Shown here piece after piece: positions 1 to 7,037 of a stretch of DNA of 10,858 nucleotides. The stretch is taken from the NCBI GenBank assembly GCA_964541485.1, contig CAZIQL010000076.1, forward strand, positions 1 through 10,858, read 5' to 3'. A program made the translations under genes and the position numbers. The stretch comes from SIG299 sp964541485. GTDB taxonomy: Bacteria; Bacillota; Clostridia; Lachnospirales; Lachnospiraceae. The stretch's first letter is position 1, and every line of letters starts with the position of its first letter. The notes under the pieces are model-generated. The model made no database searches. It was not told the DNA's origin and saw nothing but the letters and a program-made list of their open reading frames with translations.

Positions 1-242
1 CAAAAGCTTGCAATTTCCTCATCCTCTCCCGGTGCCTGATTCGCAAACTGATTACATGGAAAATCCAGAATTTCAAGCCCCTGCTCCTGATACTTCTCAT
101 ACAAATCCTGCAAACCGGCATACTGCGGTGTAAATCCACATCCTGTTGCCGTATTCACAATCAGCAACACCTTTCCCCGGTACTCTGCCATACTCTTCTT
201 CTCGCCGTTCATCGTCTTTACTTCATAATCATAAATACTCAT
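1..242 (-). CDS. Glutathione peroxidase family protein, N-terminal part (3' end cut by window edge)
   Basis: Thiol peroxidase of the GPx family; it reduces hydrogen peroxide or organic hydroperoxides in the cytoplasm, in bacteria usually with thioredoxin or another thiol donor (family knowledge). Eighty residues are visible. The start is MSIYDYEV. The peroxidatic cysteine is C35 in TATGCGFTPQ, the position that is selenocysteine in animal enzymes and here an ordinary TGT codon. The second family motif FPCNQFANQ lies at residues 61-69, with conserved C63 and Q69. No signal peptide is present. The ATG at 242 is preceded by AAAGGAG (250-256) at good spacing. The gene has its own promoter with two OhrR/MarR-like inverted repeats, which fits a peroxide-inducible gene. 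About half of a normal-length protein (about 160 aa) lies outside the window. Confidence 0.93.
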   Translation of the reverse strand, partial: MSIYDYEVKTMNGEKKSMAEYRGKVLLIVNTATGCGFTPQYAGLQDLYEKYQEQGLEILDFPCNQFANQAPGEDEEIASF

Positions 243-273
243 TTTTCTTCTCCTTTTAAATTGTTTTAAATTT

Positions 274-287
274 GATTGTATGCAATC
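274..287. promoter_or_regulatory. OhrR/MarR-like operator 2, in the early leader
   Basis: The + strand reads GATTGTATGCAATC, a second inverted repeat closely matching the one at 306-319. The centres are 32 bp apart, about three helical turns, so two dimers would bind the same DNA face. It lies just downstream of the predicted transcription start. Confidence 0.48.
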
Positions 288-305
288 TTTCTTTGTCGTG
301 ATTTA

Positions 306-319
306 GATTGTACACAATT
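306..319. promoter_or_regulatory. OhrR/MarR-like operator 1, overlapping the -10 box
   Basis: The + strand reads GATTGTACACAATT, an inverted repeat with ATTGT/ACAAT half sites. It resembles the AATTGTATACAATT-type sites bound by OhrR-class MarR repressors (known family preference). It covers the -10 hexamer of the peroxidase promoter, so binding would block RNA polymerase. No MarR gene is in the window, so the regulator is inferred. Confidence 0.5.
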
Positions 320-335
320 TAATTTTATTTGTCAA
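307..335 (-). promoter_or_regulatory. Promoter of the glutathione peroxidase gene
   Basis: On the minus strand there is a perfect -35 TTGACA (330-335), a 17-bp spacer and a -10 TACAAT (307-312). The predicted start is near 299-300, which gives a leader of about 57 nt before the ATG at 242. This is the strongest sigma-A-type promoter in the window and lies directly outside the left end of the long palindrome. Confidence 0.8.
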
Positions 336-349
336 CACTTTTTTTACTG

Positions 350-789
350 TTCCGCCGGGTTCCTTTTTGCCCGGTAGAAGGGGCCGAAAAAACATGCAGC
401 GGTGTGCCGCAGGACTCTGCCGGTGTGCTCTTTTCTGTACGGCATGAATAGAAGAATCCGGAGCCGTTTGTCCGAACCGGTCGGGAGACCATAAACAAAA
501 AAAAGATGTCACGAAAAAAAATGCGCCAGCACTTTTATGAAAAGGCGGTAGAGACCTCTGGAAAATCGGTTTTCCAAGGACCTCTATCGCCTTTTCTAAA
601 ACCGCGTCCTACGGACGCTTTTCGTGACATCCCTATATTAAATTTCATCCTCCCGACCGATGAGTTACGGGACGGAGTCTTCTGTTTATGAGTGCCGTTA
701 AAAGAGCTCACCGGCAGCAAGCCCTGCGAGTGTACCGGCTGCGTTTTTTCGGCCCCTTCTCCCGGGCTTTTTAAAGGGAACCCGAGGAA
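350..789. repeat. 440-bp imperfect palindrome (giant foldback element), gene-free
   Basis: The left and right halves are inverted copies of each other, in register about position 568. Clear paired blocks are 376-393 with 743-760 (18 identical bases, AGAAGGGGCCGAAAAAAC), 417-434 with 700-717 (17 of 18), 478-487 with 650-659 (10 of 10), 505-517 with 619-631 (13 of 13), and 541-566 with 571-596 (most positions). Between the blocks the arms have diverged and carry small indels. No convincing gene lies inside; the short open frames have no ribosome site or family resemblance. The right end runs into the last codons of the HAD gene. Possible identities are a MITE-like foldback element, a decayed transposon pair or a large structured RNA. 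I recognise no named family, and no target-site duplication is obvious. Confidence 0.85.
505..631. repeat. Folded core of the palindrome: closing stem plus two inner hairpins
   Basis: A perfect 13-bp inverted repeat (GATGTCACGAAAA at 505-517, complement at 619-631) encloses two internal hairpins. The first, at 541-596, has a long stem (AAAAGGCG.TAGAG) capped by TGGAAAA-TCGG-TTTTCCA. The second, at 604-618, has a 6-bp GCGTCC/GGACGC stem and a 3-nt loop. This forms a three-way-junction-like layout. The minus strand also has a weak terminator-like hairpin near 518-537 followed by eight T residues, which could end transcription coming from the HAD gene. Confidence 0.65.
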
Positions 790-1430
790 AGCCACTCCCT
801 CACTTCATGAAGGTTGTCCAATATCTTCCCCGCAAGCTCCTGCATCTCTGCATCCGGTGCCACCATGTCCGGCACCATCACCGGAAACATTCCGGCACGA
901 TGCGCCGCCCGGATTCCATTGAAGGAATCCTCTATCGCAATCGCTTCTTCCGGTGCGACCGAAAGAGCCTCACAGGCCTTTATAAAGATTTCCGGGTTTG
1001 GTTTGCTGACCGTTACCATATCGCCACAAATCAGACTTTCAAAATAGGGCAGAATTCCTGCATCACGGATTTCCTGATGGACCACCTCATATCTTGTTGA
1101 GGAAGCCACTGCCACTGCAAAGCCATGCTCGCGTAAAAATTCCAACAGTTCAACCACTCCCGGTTTCATCGGCAGTCTGCCATCGTCATATCTGGAATGG
1201 TAAAGTATCGACGCTTCCTTACGGAACTCCTCATATGCAAAGTCCGGTCCATAATAATTCATGGTGATTTCCTTGGTCTGCGCCCTGTTTGTCCCGATAC
1301 ATTTGTAAAACACCTTGTCGATGTCCTTAATTCCGTACCTTTCTGCCGCTTCCTTCCAGCATTCCAATACCAGTCTCTCAGAATCAAAAATCACACCATC
1401 CATATCGAACACGACAGCCTTATATTTCAT
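771..1430 (-). CDS. HAD-superfamily phosphatase, beta-phosphoglucomutase-like
   Basis: A 219-residue HAD subfamily I hydrolase acting on a small phosphorylated metabolite in the cytoplasm. All four motifs are visible: the aspartyl nucleophile motif FDMDGVIFDSE (D9 and D11), the serine motif VASST (S110/S111), the lysine K143 in SKPNPEIF, and the acidic motif IEDSFNG (E167, D168). The DGVIFDSE cap start is typical of beta-phosphoglucomutase and sugar-phosphate phosphatases; the substrate cannot be read from sequence. The ATG at 1430 has AGAGG (1440-1444) upstream and starts 20 nt after the DegV stop, so it is the last gene of the operon. Its final residues SSGSL and its TAA lie inside the right end of the long palindrome, so the C-terminus may have been set by that element. 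Confidence 0.93.
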   Translation of the reverse strand: MKYKAVVFDMDGVIFDSERLVLECWKEAAERYGIKDIDKVFYKCIGTNRAQTKEITMNYYGPDFAYEEFRKEASILYHSRYDDGRLPMKPGVVELLEFLREHGFAVAVASSTRYEVVHQEIRDAGILPYFESLICGDMVTVSKPNPEIFIKACEALSVAPEEAIAIEDSFNGIRAAHRAGMFPVMVPDMVAPDAEMQELAGKILDNLHEVREWLSSGSL

Positions 1431-1450
1431 CGCCCAAAACCTCTTTTTCG

Positions 1451-2275
1451 TTATTCTTTACTTACAAAGATGAATCCAAACGCATTTGGTCCCCAATGGC
1501 AGGCAATTGCCGGATCCAGATTATCAAACACCCGCATATATGGTTTCCATTCATCTCCCGCCATCTCAATGACTTCGTCCAGATTTTCTCTGCTATAGGT
1601 ATAAGAAGCAATAATCCCATACTCTTTATCGCAATTCATTTCCGTTAATGACTTTGCCAAGGTCTGCATTGCCGACTTCAACCCTCGTTTTTTTCTAATA
1701 ACATCTACCTTGCCGTCCGTGAATCCGATAATCGGCTTAATGGAAAGCAGGCTTCCAAGCATCCAGCTTGCCTTGGACAAACGACCACCACGAAGCAGAT
1801 AGTCTAACGTCTCCGGAATTGCCATTGTCTTGACACGCGGAATCAGTGCGTTAACCTTTGCTTCCACAAAATCAAGTGACTCATTCTGATACTTCATCGC
1901 CTCTTCCAGAAGCAGCCGCATTCCGCCAACTGCCATCTTACAGTCAATTACTCTGACCTTCGGATTGTCAGCAAACAGCATCCGCATCGTATTCCATGTA
2001 CCGGAAATTTCAGAAGAAATCGTAAAAATCATAACCTCCTCACCGGCTTCGGTATATCCATTCACCAGCTTCTGTGCCTCCTCCAGCGGTGGCAGGGAGG
2101 TCTTTGGAAATTTCTTTTCGTCAATCAGTTTATGATAGAACTCTTCCATAGACAAATCTATTCCATCCAGATACTCCTTATCGTCAAACAACAGCTTTAA
2201 CGGCAGAATATCAACACCATACTGCTCCTTTTCCTCTTGTTTAATACTGCTTCCCGAATCCAAAATAAAACGCAT
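1451..2275 (-). CDS. DegV family fatty-acid-binding protein (FakB-like)
   Basis: A 274-residue cytoplasmic DegV protein. Family members hold a single fatty acid and present it to the kinase FakA for acyl-phosphate formation. It starts MRFILDSGSS. The KTSLPP motif (residues 58-63) and H260 in the C-terminal CHWGPNAFG match the residues that usually contact the lipid carboxylate, and the signature LLRGGRLS spans 160-167. I chose the ATG at 2275 over the GTG at 2290 because GGAGG (2284-2288) sits 8 nt before the ATG and because family proteins begin with this strand. No fakA is present in the window; organisms often carry several fakB paralogues. It lies 27 nt after the flavin-reductase-like gene and 20 nt before the HAD gene. 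Confidence 0.93.
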   Translation of the reverse strand: MRFILDSGSSIKQEEKEQYGVDILPLKLLFDDKEYLDGIDLSMEEFYHKLIDEKKFPKTSLPPLEEAQKLVNGYTEAGEEVMIFTISSEISGTWNTMRMLFADNPKVRVIDCKMAVGGMRLLLEEAMKYQNESLDFVEAKVNALIPRVKTMAIPETLDYLLRGGRLSKASWMLGSLLSIKPIIGFTDGKVDVIRKKRGLKSAMQTLAKSLTEMNCDKEYGIIASYTYSRENLDEVIEMAGDEWKPYMRVFDNLDPAIACHWGPNAFGFIFVSKE

Positions 2276-2302
2276 CAATACATCCTCCACATCTTCTGAT
2301 TT

Positions 2303-2866
2303 TTATTTCTTTTTCACCGTATATCCAAACGTTCCGATTGGCTCACCCAGCTCTCTGTATGCACCATGCGAATACGCAATCAGCCCGGCATCGTTTAAAT
2401 GAAACTTCCCCGCCTCATCCATATACTTATCGTCCACCTGTACATTTACCACTTCCGCAATAAACATGGAATGACTGCCAAGCTCCTTAATCTCCGTCAC
2501 CTTGCATTCAACATTGACAGGACTTTCTGCGATGCCCGGTGCCGCTACCACCCGGGACGGCTGCTCTGTCAGATGAGCCTCCTTAAATTTATCCACATCA
2601 CGTCCTGACTTTACACCGCACAAATCCGTGGCATATGCCAGATCCTTTGTTGTCAGATTGATGACATATTCTCCTGTCTCCTTGATAATATCGTACGAAT
2701 ATCTTTCCTTACGAATGGAAACCGATACCATCGGAGGTGTAGAACACACCGTAGCAGCCCACGCAATGGTAATAATATTCGGTTTTTCTCCCGGTCTTTG
2801 ACAGCTTACCATCAATGCCGGCAGCGGATACACCATGTTCCCCGGTTTAAATGTCTGTTTTGCCAT
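2303..2866 (-). CDS. Flavin-reductase-like FMN-binding split-barrel protein
   Basis: A 187-residue protein of the flavin reductase-like domain family, which binds FMN and in characterised members passes electrons from NAD(P)H or acts as a small oxidoreductase. Family features are the early YPLPALMVSC strand (13-22), the NIITIAWAATVCSTPP segment (30-45) that lines the flavin pocket, and SGRDVDKF (87-94). It is cytoplasmic with no membrane segment. The start at 2866 (MAKQTFKPG) is preferred because AAGGG (2875-2879) is 8 nt upstream and a longer reading would overlap the amylase gene. It starts 25 nt after the amylase stop, so it is in the same operon. The reaction and partner are unknown. Confidence 0.88.
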   Translation of the reverse strand: MAKQTFKPGNMVYPLPALMVSCQRPGEKPNIITIAWAATVCSTPPMVSVSIRKERYSYDIIKETGEYVINLTTKDLAYATDLCGVKSGRDVDKFKEAHLTEQPSRVVAAPGIAESPVNVECKVTEIKELGSHSMFIAEVVNVQVDDKYMDEAGKFHLNDAGLIAYSHGAYRELGEPIGTFGYTVKKK

Positions 2867-2891
2867 ATAAAGCACCCTTCCCTTTCTTCTC

Positions 2892-4199
2892 TCATTTCGT
2901 TTTCCAAATCTGTGCACTGTACGGTGGAAGCTCTCTTCCTCCCGCAAATGTATGTACCTCACCTGAAATCAGTTCTTTTGCATTGACACAGCCCGCTTCA
3001 AACCGGGCAAAAAACGGATCACCAGCCAGATTAATTGCCACCAGAACGGTTTCTTCGTCGCTCGCGCGCTCAAACACGCACTGCTCATTTGTCAGCACTA
3101 CCGACCGGAAACCACCATAATTGAGCGCCTTACTCTCTTTCTTTATTCTACTCAGTTTTGCAATCAGGTCCGTCAGGTCATTCCTTTCCGGTGCTGCAAA
3201 GCATGGACGCAGTTCGGTGTCATTGTAATTTTTATTGCCCTTTGCACCCCATTCGCTGCCATAATAAACGCACGGAATCCCCGGCATTCCAAATGCCAAC
3301 GCATAGATTAACGGCAGGTGCTTTTCATTGCCAAGTACACTTGCCACCCGCACCACATCGTGATTGTCCACAAAAGTCAGAAGATGCTTTCCCTTATATA
3401 ACGTCCAATTTTCCGGTCCAAACTGCCTGAGCAGGGAATGATTGATTTCAAACATATTCTTGCAGTTAAAGCTTGAATACAAACCCTTGTAGCACTCGTA
3501 ATTCGTTGCCGAATGCAACATTTCATCATTCACCAATGTCTTATAGTCTCCGTGAAGCATCTCTCCCACAAGGAAGAACTCCTCCTTCAGGCTGTCACAA
3601 TGACGCCTCAACCGTTTCACAAAATCGTGATTCAGGCAATATGCCACATCCAGTCTGAGCCCGTCTATCCCAAACTCCTGCACCCAGAAGGTCACAGAAT
3701 CCAATAGATACTGCACCACTTCCTCATTGCAAAGATTTAATTTCACCAAATCATAATTCCCTTCCCAGCCTTCATACCAAAGACCGTCATTGTAGGAGGA
3801 ATTTCCGTTAAAATCAAGGTGAAACCAGCTTACATACCGGGAATTTTCACGATTTTTAAGTACATCCTGAAAACCAAAGAAACCTCGTCCCACATGGTTA
3901 AAGACTCCGTCCAAAACAATTTTTATTCCTGCCTCATGAAGTTTCGCACAAACCTCTTTGAAGTCCTCGTTTGTCCCAAGTCGCACATCCAATGTTCTGT
4001 AGTCTCTTGTATTATACCCATGGGTATCCGATTCAAACAACGGAGAAAAATAAATTGCATTAATCCCAAGCTCCCGCATATGCGGAATCCATTCTTCCAC
4101 TTTCCTAATCCGCGAGGTCAATACCCCGTCATTTTCAAACGGTGCCCCGCAAAATCCTAACGGATAAATCTGATAAAATACACTTTCATATGCCCACAT
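2892..4199 (-). CDS. Intracellular GH13 alpha-amylase-family glycosidase
   Basis: A 435-residue alpha-glucan-active enzyme of family GH13. The four conserved regions are complete: region I DGVFNH (97-102), region II GLRLDVA with nucleophile D184, region III with acid/base E213 in FFLVGEM, and region IV FVDNHD with D281. A segment at 151-155 (LVKLN) resembles the MPKLN region of the neopullulanase/cyclomaltodextrinase subgroup, but the N-terminal carbohydrate domain of those enzymes is absent. There is no signal peptide, so it likely acts on imported malto-oligosaccharides or glycogen. The ATG at 4199 has AGGGG about 10 nt upstream and lies 33 nt after the decarboxylase stop. The exact bond specificity is not readable. 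The downstream beta-phosphoglucomutase-like HAD could, by inference, act in the same sugar route. Confidence 0.93.
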   Translation of the reverse strand: MWAYESVFYQIYPLGFCGAPFENDGVLTSRIRKVEEWIPHMRELGINAIYFSPLFESDTHGYNTRDYRTLDVRLGTNEDFKEVCAKLHEAGIKIVLDGVFNHVGRGFFGFQDVLKNRENSRYVSWFHLDFNGNSSYNDGLWYEGWEGNYDLVKLNLCNEEVVQYLLDSVTFWVQEFGIDGLRLDVAYCLNHDFVKRLRRHCDSLKEEFFLVGEMLHGDYKTLVNDEMLHSATNYECYKGLYSSFNCKNMFEINHSLLRQFGPENWTLYKGKHLLTFVDNHDVVRVASVLGNEKHLPLIYALAFGMPGIPCVYYGSEWGAKGNKNYNDTELRPCFAAPERNDLTDLIAKLSRIKKESKALNYGGFRSVVLTNEQCVFERASDEETVLVAINLAGDPFFARFEAGCVNAKELISGEVHTFAGGRELPPYSAQIWKTK

Positions 4200-4232
4200 C
4201 TTTTGCCATCCCCTGTTGCTGCTCTCTTTTTT

Positions 4233-5582
4233 TCATTCTTTTACTACCTCAATTTTGTTCAGATGATAGTATTTTAACAGTTCTACTATTGTCGAATCAA
4301 GTCGTTCTCCCGGTACAACAACCGGAATTGCAGGTGGACAGCTTGCTATCGGTCTGCGACAGATTCTGCCCTCTGCCTCCTCTACACCAAGCACCTCTCC
4401 GCTGGAAAAATACGCATCCCGTATCGGCATAACATACTCTGCCCTGCCAAAAACCGGATACTCCTTTTCCGCATAAGAACTCTTATTTTCTCCCACTGCC
4501 TTCACCAGACGAATCAAATCCTCCGGTGAATTTTCCGCTGTCACCATCAGTACCACAAAATCTGCATCTGCATATTCACATTCGATTCCACGCATACGCA
4601 GACTTTCTGCCAGTTCTTGTCCCGAAACATCACCCGGTGCCTTTATTGTAAGCCTTAGCGGTTCTCCGTATTCACAATGCCAGCCTGCGGCTGCCAACTG
4701 TTGTTTTGTATCTGAGACTCTTGCAACCATTTTCTCCAGACGTTCCCGGAATCCGTTTACCAGATACCGGTTACACAAATCAAGTGACTGCAAAATCAAA
4801 TACGACGGACTCGTGGATCCAAACAGCTCCATTGCCTGCTTTGCATTCTCTGCAAACTCCTTCGGTGCAGTCTTGCTGATATGTAAATACGCGCCTCCTG
4901 TGAGCACCGGCAATGTCTTATGCGCAGAATCACAACAGATATCCGCTCCGAGATCCATCGGATGACACGGTGTTGCCAAGAAATGCTGATATGCCCCATG
5001 CGCATTGTCCACGGCAAGCACTGTTCCGTATTTATGACAAACCTCAGCAAAAGCAGCGATGTCTGCCTGGCCTCCAAGATAATCCGGGCTCGTAATATAA
5101 ACTGCTGCCACCGTTTTCTCTTTATGGCATGTCCTGATTTCCTCCAGCGTCCTCTCCAATTTCTCCGCACTCACCTGACAGCTGCACAGCGATTCCGTCT
5201 CATCCGGCCAAAGCCAGATTACTTCTACATCAAGGAGCACTGCCGCATACAAAAATGCCTTGTGCGCATTTCTTGCCGCCACAATAACAGGCCGTTCTCC
5301 TGCCTGTCTGTGCATCGTCACCAGATGAAGCATCGCCCGGATACACTGGCTGGAACCCTCCGTGGAAAAAACTGTCCGTCCGGTGCCAAACAGCTCGGTT
5401 GCATTGCGCTCACTCTCTGAAATAATGCCCTCTGCATCGTAAAGCTCATCTGCCCCTTTGATTTCTGTGATATCCCGCACTTCCGGGCCAAGAAAGGCTG
5501 CGCCTTTGTGCCCCGGCATGTGAAACCGTACCATATCTGACTCCGCATATTTACTTACAAAATCGTAAATCGGTGTATTCAT
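4233..5582 (-). CDS. Orn/Lys/Arg decarboxylase family PLP enzyme (arginine/lysine decarboxylase-like)
   Basis: A 449-residue fold-type-I PLP enzyme of the compact Firmicute Orn/Lys/Arg decarboxylase group (B. subtilis SpeA/YaaO type). The opening RFHMPGHKG (19-27) is a family hallmark. The cofactor site shows VDNAHGAY (D192 to the pyridine nitrogen, H195 stacking) and the Schiff-base lysine K222 in SAHKTLP. The C-terminal domain ends with PPAIPVVVPGE (416-426). The likely reaction is decarboxylation of arginine, lysine or ornithine to a polyamine precursor; the substrate is undecided. The ATG at 5582 is chosen because the longer frame would overlap scfB. Only 5 nt separate it from the scfB stop, so translational coupling is likely and physical linkage to the ranthipeptide maturase is tight. 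Confidence 0.92.
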   Translation of the reverse strand: MNTPIYDFVSKYAESDMVRFHMPGHKGAAFLGPEVRDITEIKGADELYDAEGIISESERNATELFGTGRTVFSTEGSSQCIRAMLHLVTMHRQAGERPVIVAARNAHKAFLYAAVLLDVEVIWLWPDETESLCSCQVSAEKLERTLEEIRTCHKEKTVAAVYITSPDYLGGQADIAAFAEVCHKYGTVLAVDNAHGAYQHFLATPCHPMDLGADICCDSAHKTLPVLTGGAYLHISKTAPKEFAENAKQAMELFGSTSPSYLILQSLDLCNRYLVNGFRERLEKMVARVSDTKQQLAAAGWHCEYGEPLRLTIKAPGDVSGQELAESLRMRGIECEYADADFVVLMVTAENSPEDLIRLVKAVGENKSSYAEKEYPVFGRAEYVMPIRDAYFSSGEVLGVEEAEGRICRRPIASCPPAIPVVVPGERLDSTIVELLKYYHLNKIEVVKE

Positions 5583-5587
5583 TCGCC

Positions 5588-6973
5588 TTAATCTTCCTTC
5601 ATGGCATCCTCTGCCGCCTTCATCATAATCGCGCATTCAATACGCTTCTTAAACAGCTCACAGCCAGGCTCGTAAATACCGCGGATAGAGCCGCTCGCGT
5701 GATATGCATTTGCCGCACAACCACCGGAGCAGTATAGCTTTGCCCAGCAATCCTTACAATCCGGTCTTGCATACGCATTACAGCTGCGGAAATCCTCACG
5801 CAGCGCATCATTGGTGACTCCATTCCAGATGTCACCAAGCTTGTATGCCTCATCACCCACAAACTGATGACATGGATACAAATCTCCCCAAGGTGTCACT
5901 GCCATGTACTCCGTCCCCGAACCACAGCCGGAAATTCTCTTGTACACACAAGGTCCCTCCGTCAAATCAAGCATATAGTGATAGAAGGTAAAACCTCTGC
6001 CCTCTTTCTTTCTCTGAATCATTTCTTTTGCAAGGATTTCGTAATGCTCCTTGACAATCTCAATATCCTCCGGTGTCAGTGCTGCAGGGTCATCCGCCGA
6101 GCTCACCACCGGCTCCATGCTAAGCTCTGTAAAGCCAAGATCTGCCATATGGAATACGTCTTTTGTAAAGTCAGGGTTCGCATGCGTAAACGTACCACGC
6201 ATATAATAGCCCTTACCGCCTCTGCTCTTTACTAACTCCTGGAACTTTGGCACGATGCGGTCATAGCTTCCGTTCCCCGCATAGTCCACACGCTTTAAGT
6301 CATTAATTTCCTTACGTCCGTCAAGACTTAACACCACATTGCTCATCTCTTTATTTGCAAATTCAATCACATCTTCATCAATCAGAATACCGTTTGTGGT
6401 AAGTGTAAAACGGAAATTTTTATTGTGCTCCTTTTCCACACTCCTTGCATACTGAACGAGCTGCTTTACCACATCCCAGTTCATTAAAGGCTCTCCGCCA
6501 AAGAAATCGACCTCCAGATTTCTTCTCTTGCCCGAATTTTCAATCAGGAAATCCAGCGCACGCTTACCCACTTCAAAACTCATCAGCGCACGGTCGCCAT
6601 GGTATTTTCCCTGGCTGGCAAAGCAATAAGAACAGTTTAGGTTACAGGTATGCGCCACATGCAGGCAAAGCGCCTTTACCACATTACCGGAGCGTTCCTT
6701 AAACTTGCCTGCCATCTCTTCAAAGGTGTCCGGTGTATAAAGCTTGCCCATCCGGACCAAAGCCCGGATATCTTCCATGCAAAGGAGAAGCTCTTCCTCC
6801 GTCACATCCTCACGGTCACCATACTTTGCAAGCATATCCGCAACAATTTCCTCTTCACTTTTTTCCTTAAATGCGGCAATCATATCATACGCCACTTCAT
6901 CTACCACGTGCACCGCACCCGAACAGGTGTCAAGTACGATATTGTATCCGTTTAATTTATACTGGTGTACCAT
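5588..6973 (-). CDS. scfB: Radical SAM/SPASM SCIFF peptide maturase
   Basis: A 461-residue enzyme that forms cysteine thioether cross-links in the SCIFF peptide (ranthipeptide class; the characterised relative is CteB of Clostridium thermocellum). Residues 1 to about 85 match the peptide-binding RRE-type start (HQYKLNGYNIVLD). The radical SAM cluster is C110-x3-C114-x2-C117 in CNLNCSYC, with FFGGEPL (158-163) for SAM binding. The C-terminal SPASM part supplies cysteines for auxiliary Fe-S clusters, including C342, C350, C368, C398, C406, C409, C415, C419 and C438. The ATG at 6973 has a perfect AGGAGG (6980-6985) 6 nt upstream; homologues start at this residue. It follows scfA after a hairpin terminator, so expression probably depends on read-through. 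Confidence 0.96.
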   Translation of the reverse strand: MVHQYKLNGYNIVLDTCSGAVHVVDEVAYDMIAAFKEKSEEEIVADMLAKYGDREDVTEEELLLCMEDIRALVRMGKLYTPDTFEEMAGKFKERSGNVVKALCLHVAHTCNLNCSYCFASQGKYHGDRALMSFEVGKRALDFLIENSGKRRNLEVDFFGGEPLMNWDVVKQLVQYARSVEKEHNKNFRFTLTTNGILIDEDVIEFANKEMSNVVLSLDGRKEINDLKRVDYAGNGSYDRIVPKFQELVKSRGGKGYYMRGTFTHANPDFTKDVFHMADLGFTELSMEPVVSSADDPAALTPEDIEIVKEHYEILAKEMIQRKKEGRGFTFYHYMLDLTEGPCVYKRISGCGSGTEYMAVTPWGDLYPCHQFVGDEAYKLGDIWNGVTNDALREDFRSCNAYARPDCKDCWAKLYCSGGCAANAYHASGSIRGIYEPGCELFKKRIECAIMMKAAEDAMKED

Positions 6974-6991
6974 TGTAATCCTCCTATGCAC

Positions 6992-7022
6992 GAAAAAAAT
7001 GCCGCCATTACAGCAGCATTTT
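6992..7022 (-). terminator. Intrinsic terminator/attenuator between scfA and scfB
   Basis: In the minus-strand RNA, AAAAUGCUGC (7022-7013) pairs with GCGGCAUUUU (7005-6996) through one G-U pair, with a 7-nt loop, followed by a run of U to 6993. It sits just after the scfA stop and before the strong scfB ribosome site. A leaky terminator here would give much more peptide mRNA than maturase mRNA, a common arrangement in RiPP operons. Confidence 0.75.
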
Positions 7023-7037
7023 CACTCATGAATTAAA

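Noticed and set aside
136..140. Glutathione peroxidase as a selenoprotein
   Set aside because: The catalytic codon is TGT (Cys35), not TGA, and no selenocysteine insertion signal is needed.
505..700. Short open frames inside the long palindrome (for example a 61-residue plus-strand frame starting in this stretch)
   Set aside because: They have no ribosome site, cross hairpin stems, and give low-complexity or proline-rich translations with no family features. The inverted-repeat structure explains the sequence better.
350..789. Palindrome as a retron, integron attC site or IS200/IS605 end
   Set aside because: There is no reverse transcriptase, integrase or transposase nearby, no attC core sites were seen, and the length and symmetry do not match those elements.
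2867..2962. A longer flavin-reductase-like protein starting at 2962
   Set aside because: It would overlap the amylase C-terminus by about 70 nt, and the extension is Arg/His-rich and unlike the family. The start at 2866 has a ribosome site.
5583..5636. A longer decarboxylase starting at 5636
   Set aside because: The extension overlaps the end of scfB, and homologous proteins begin near the MNTPIYDF segment.
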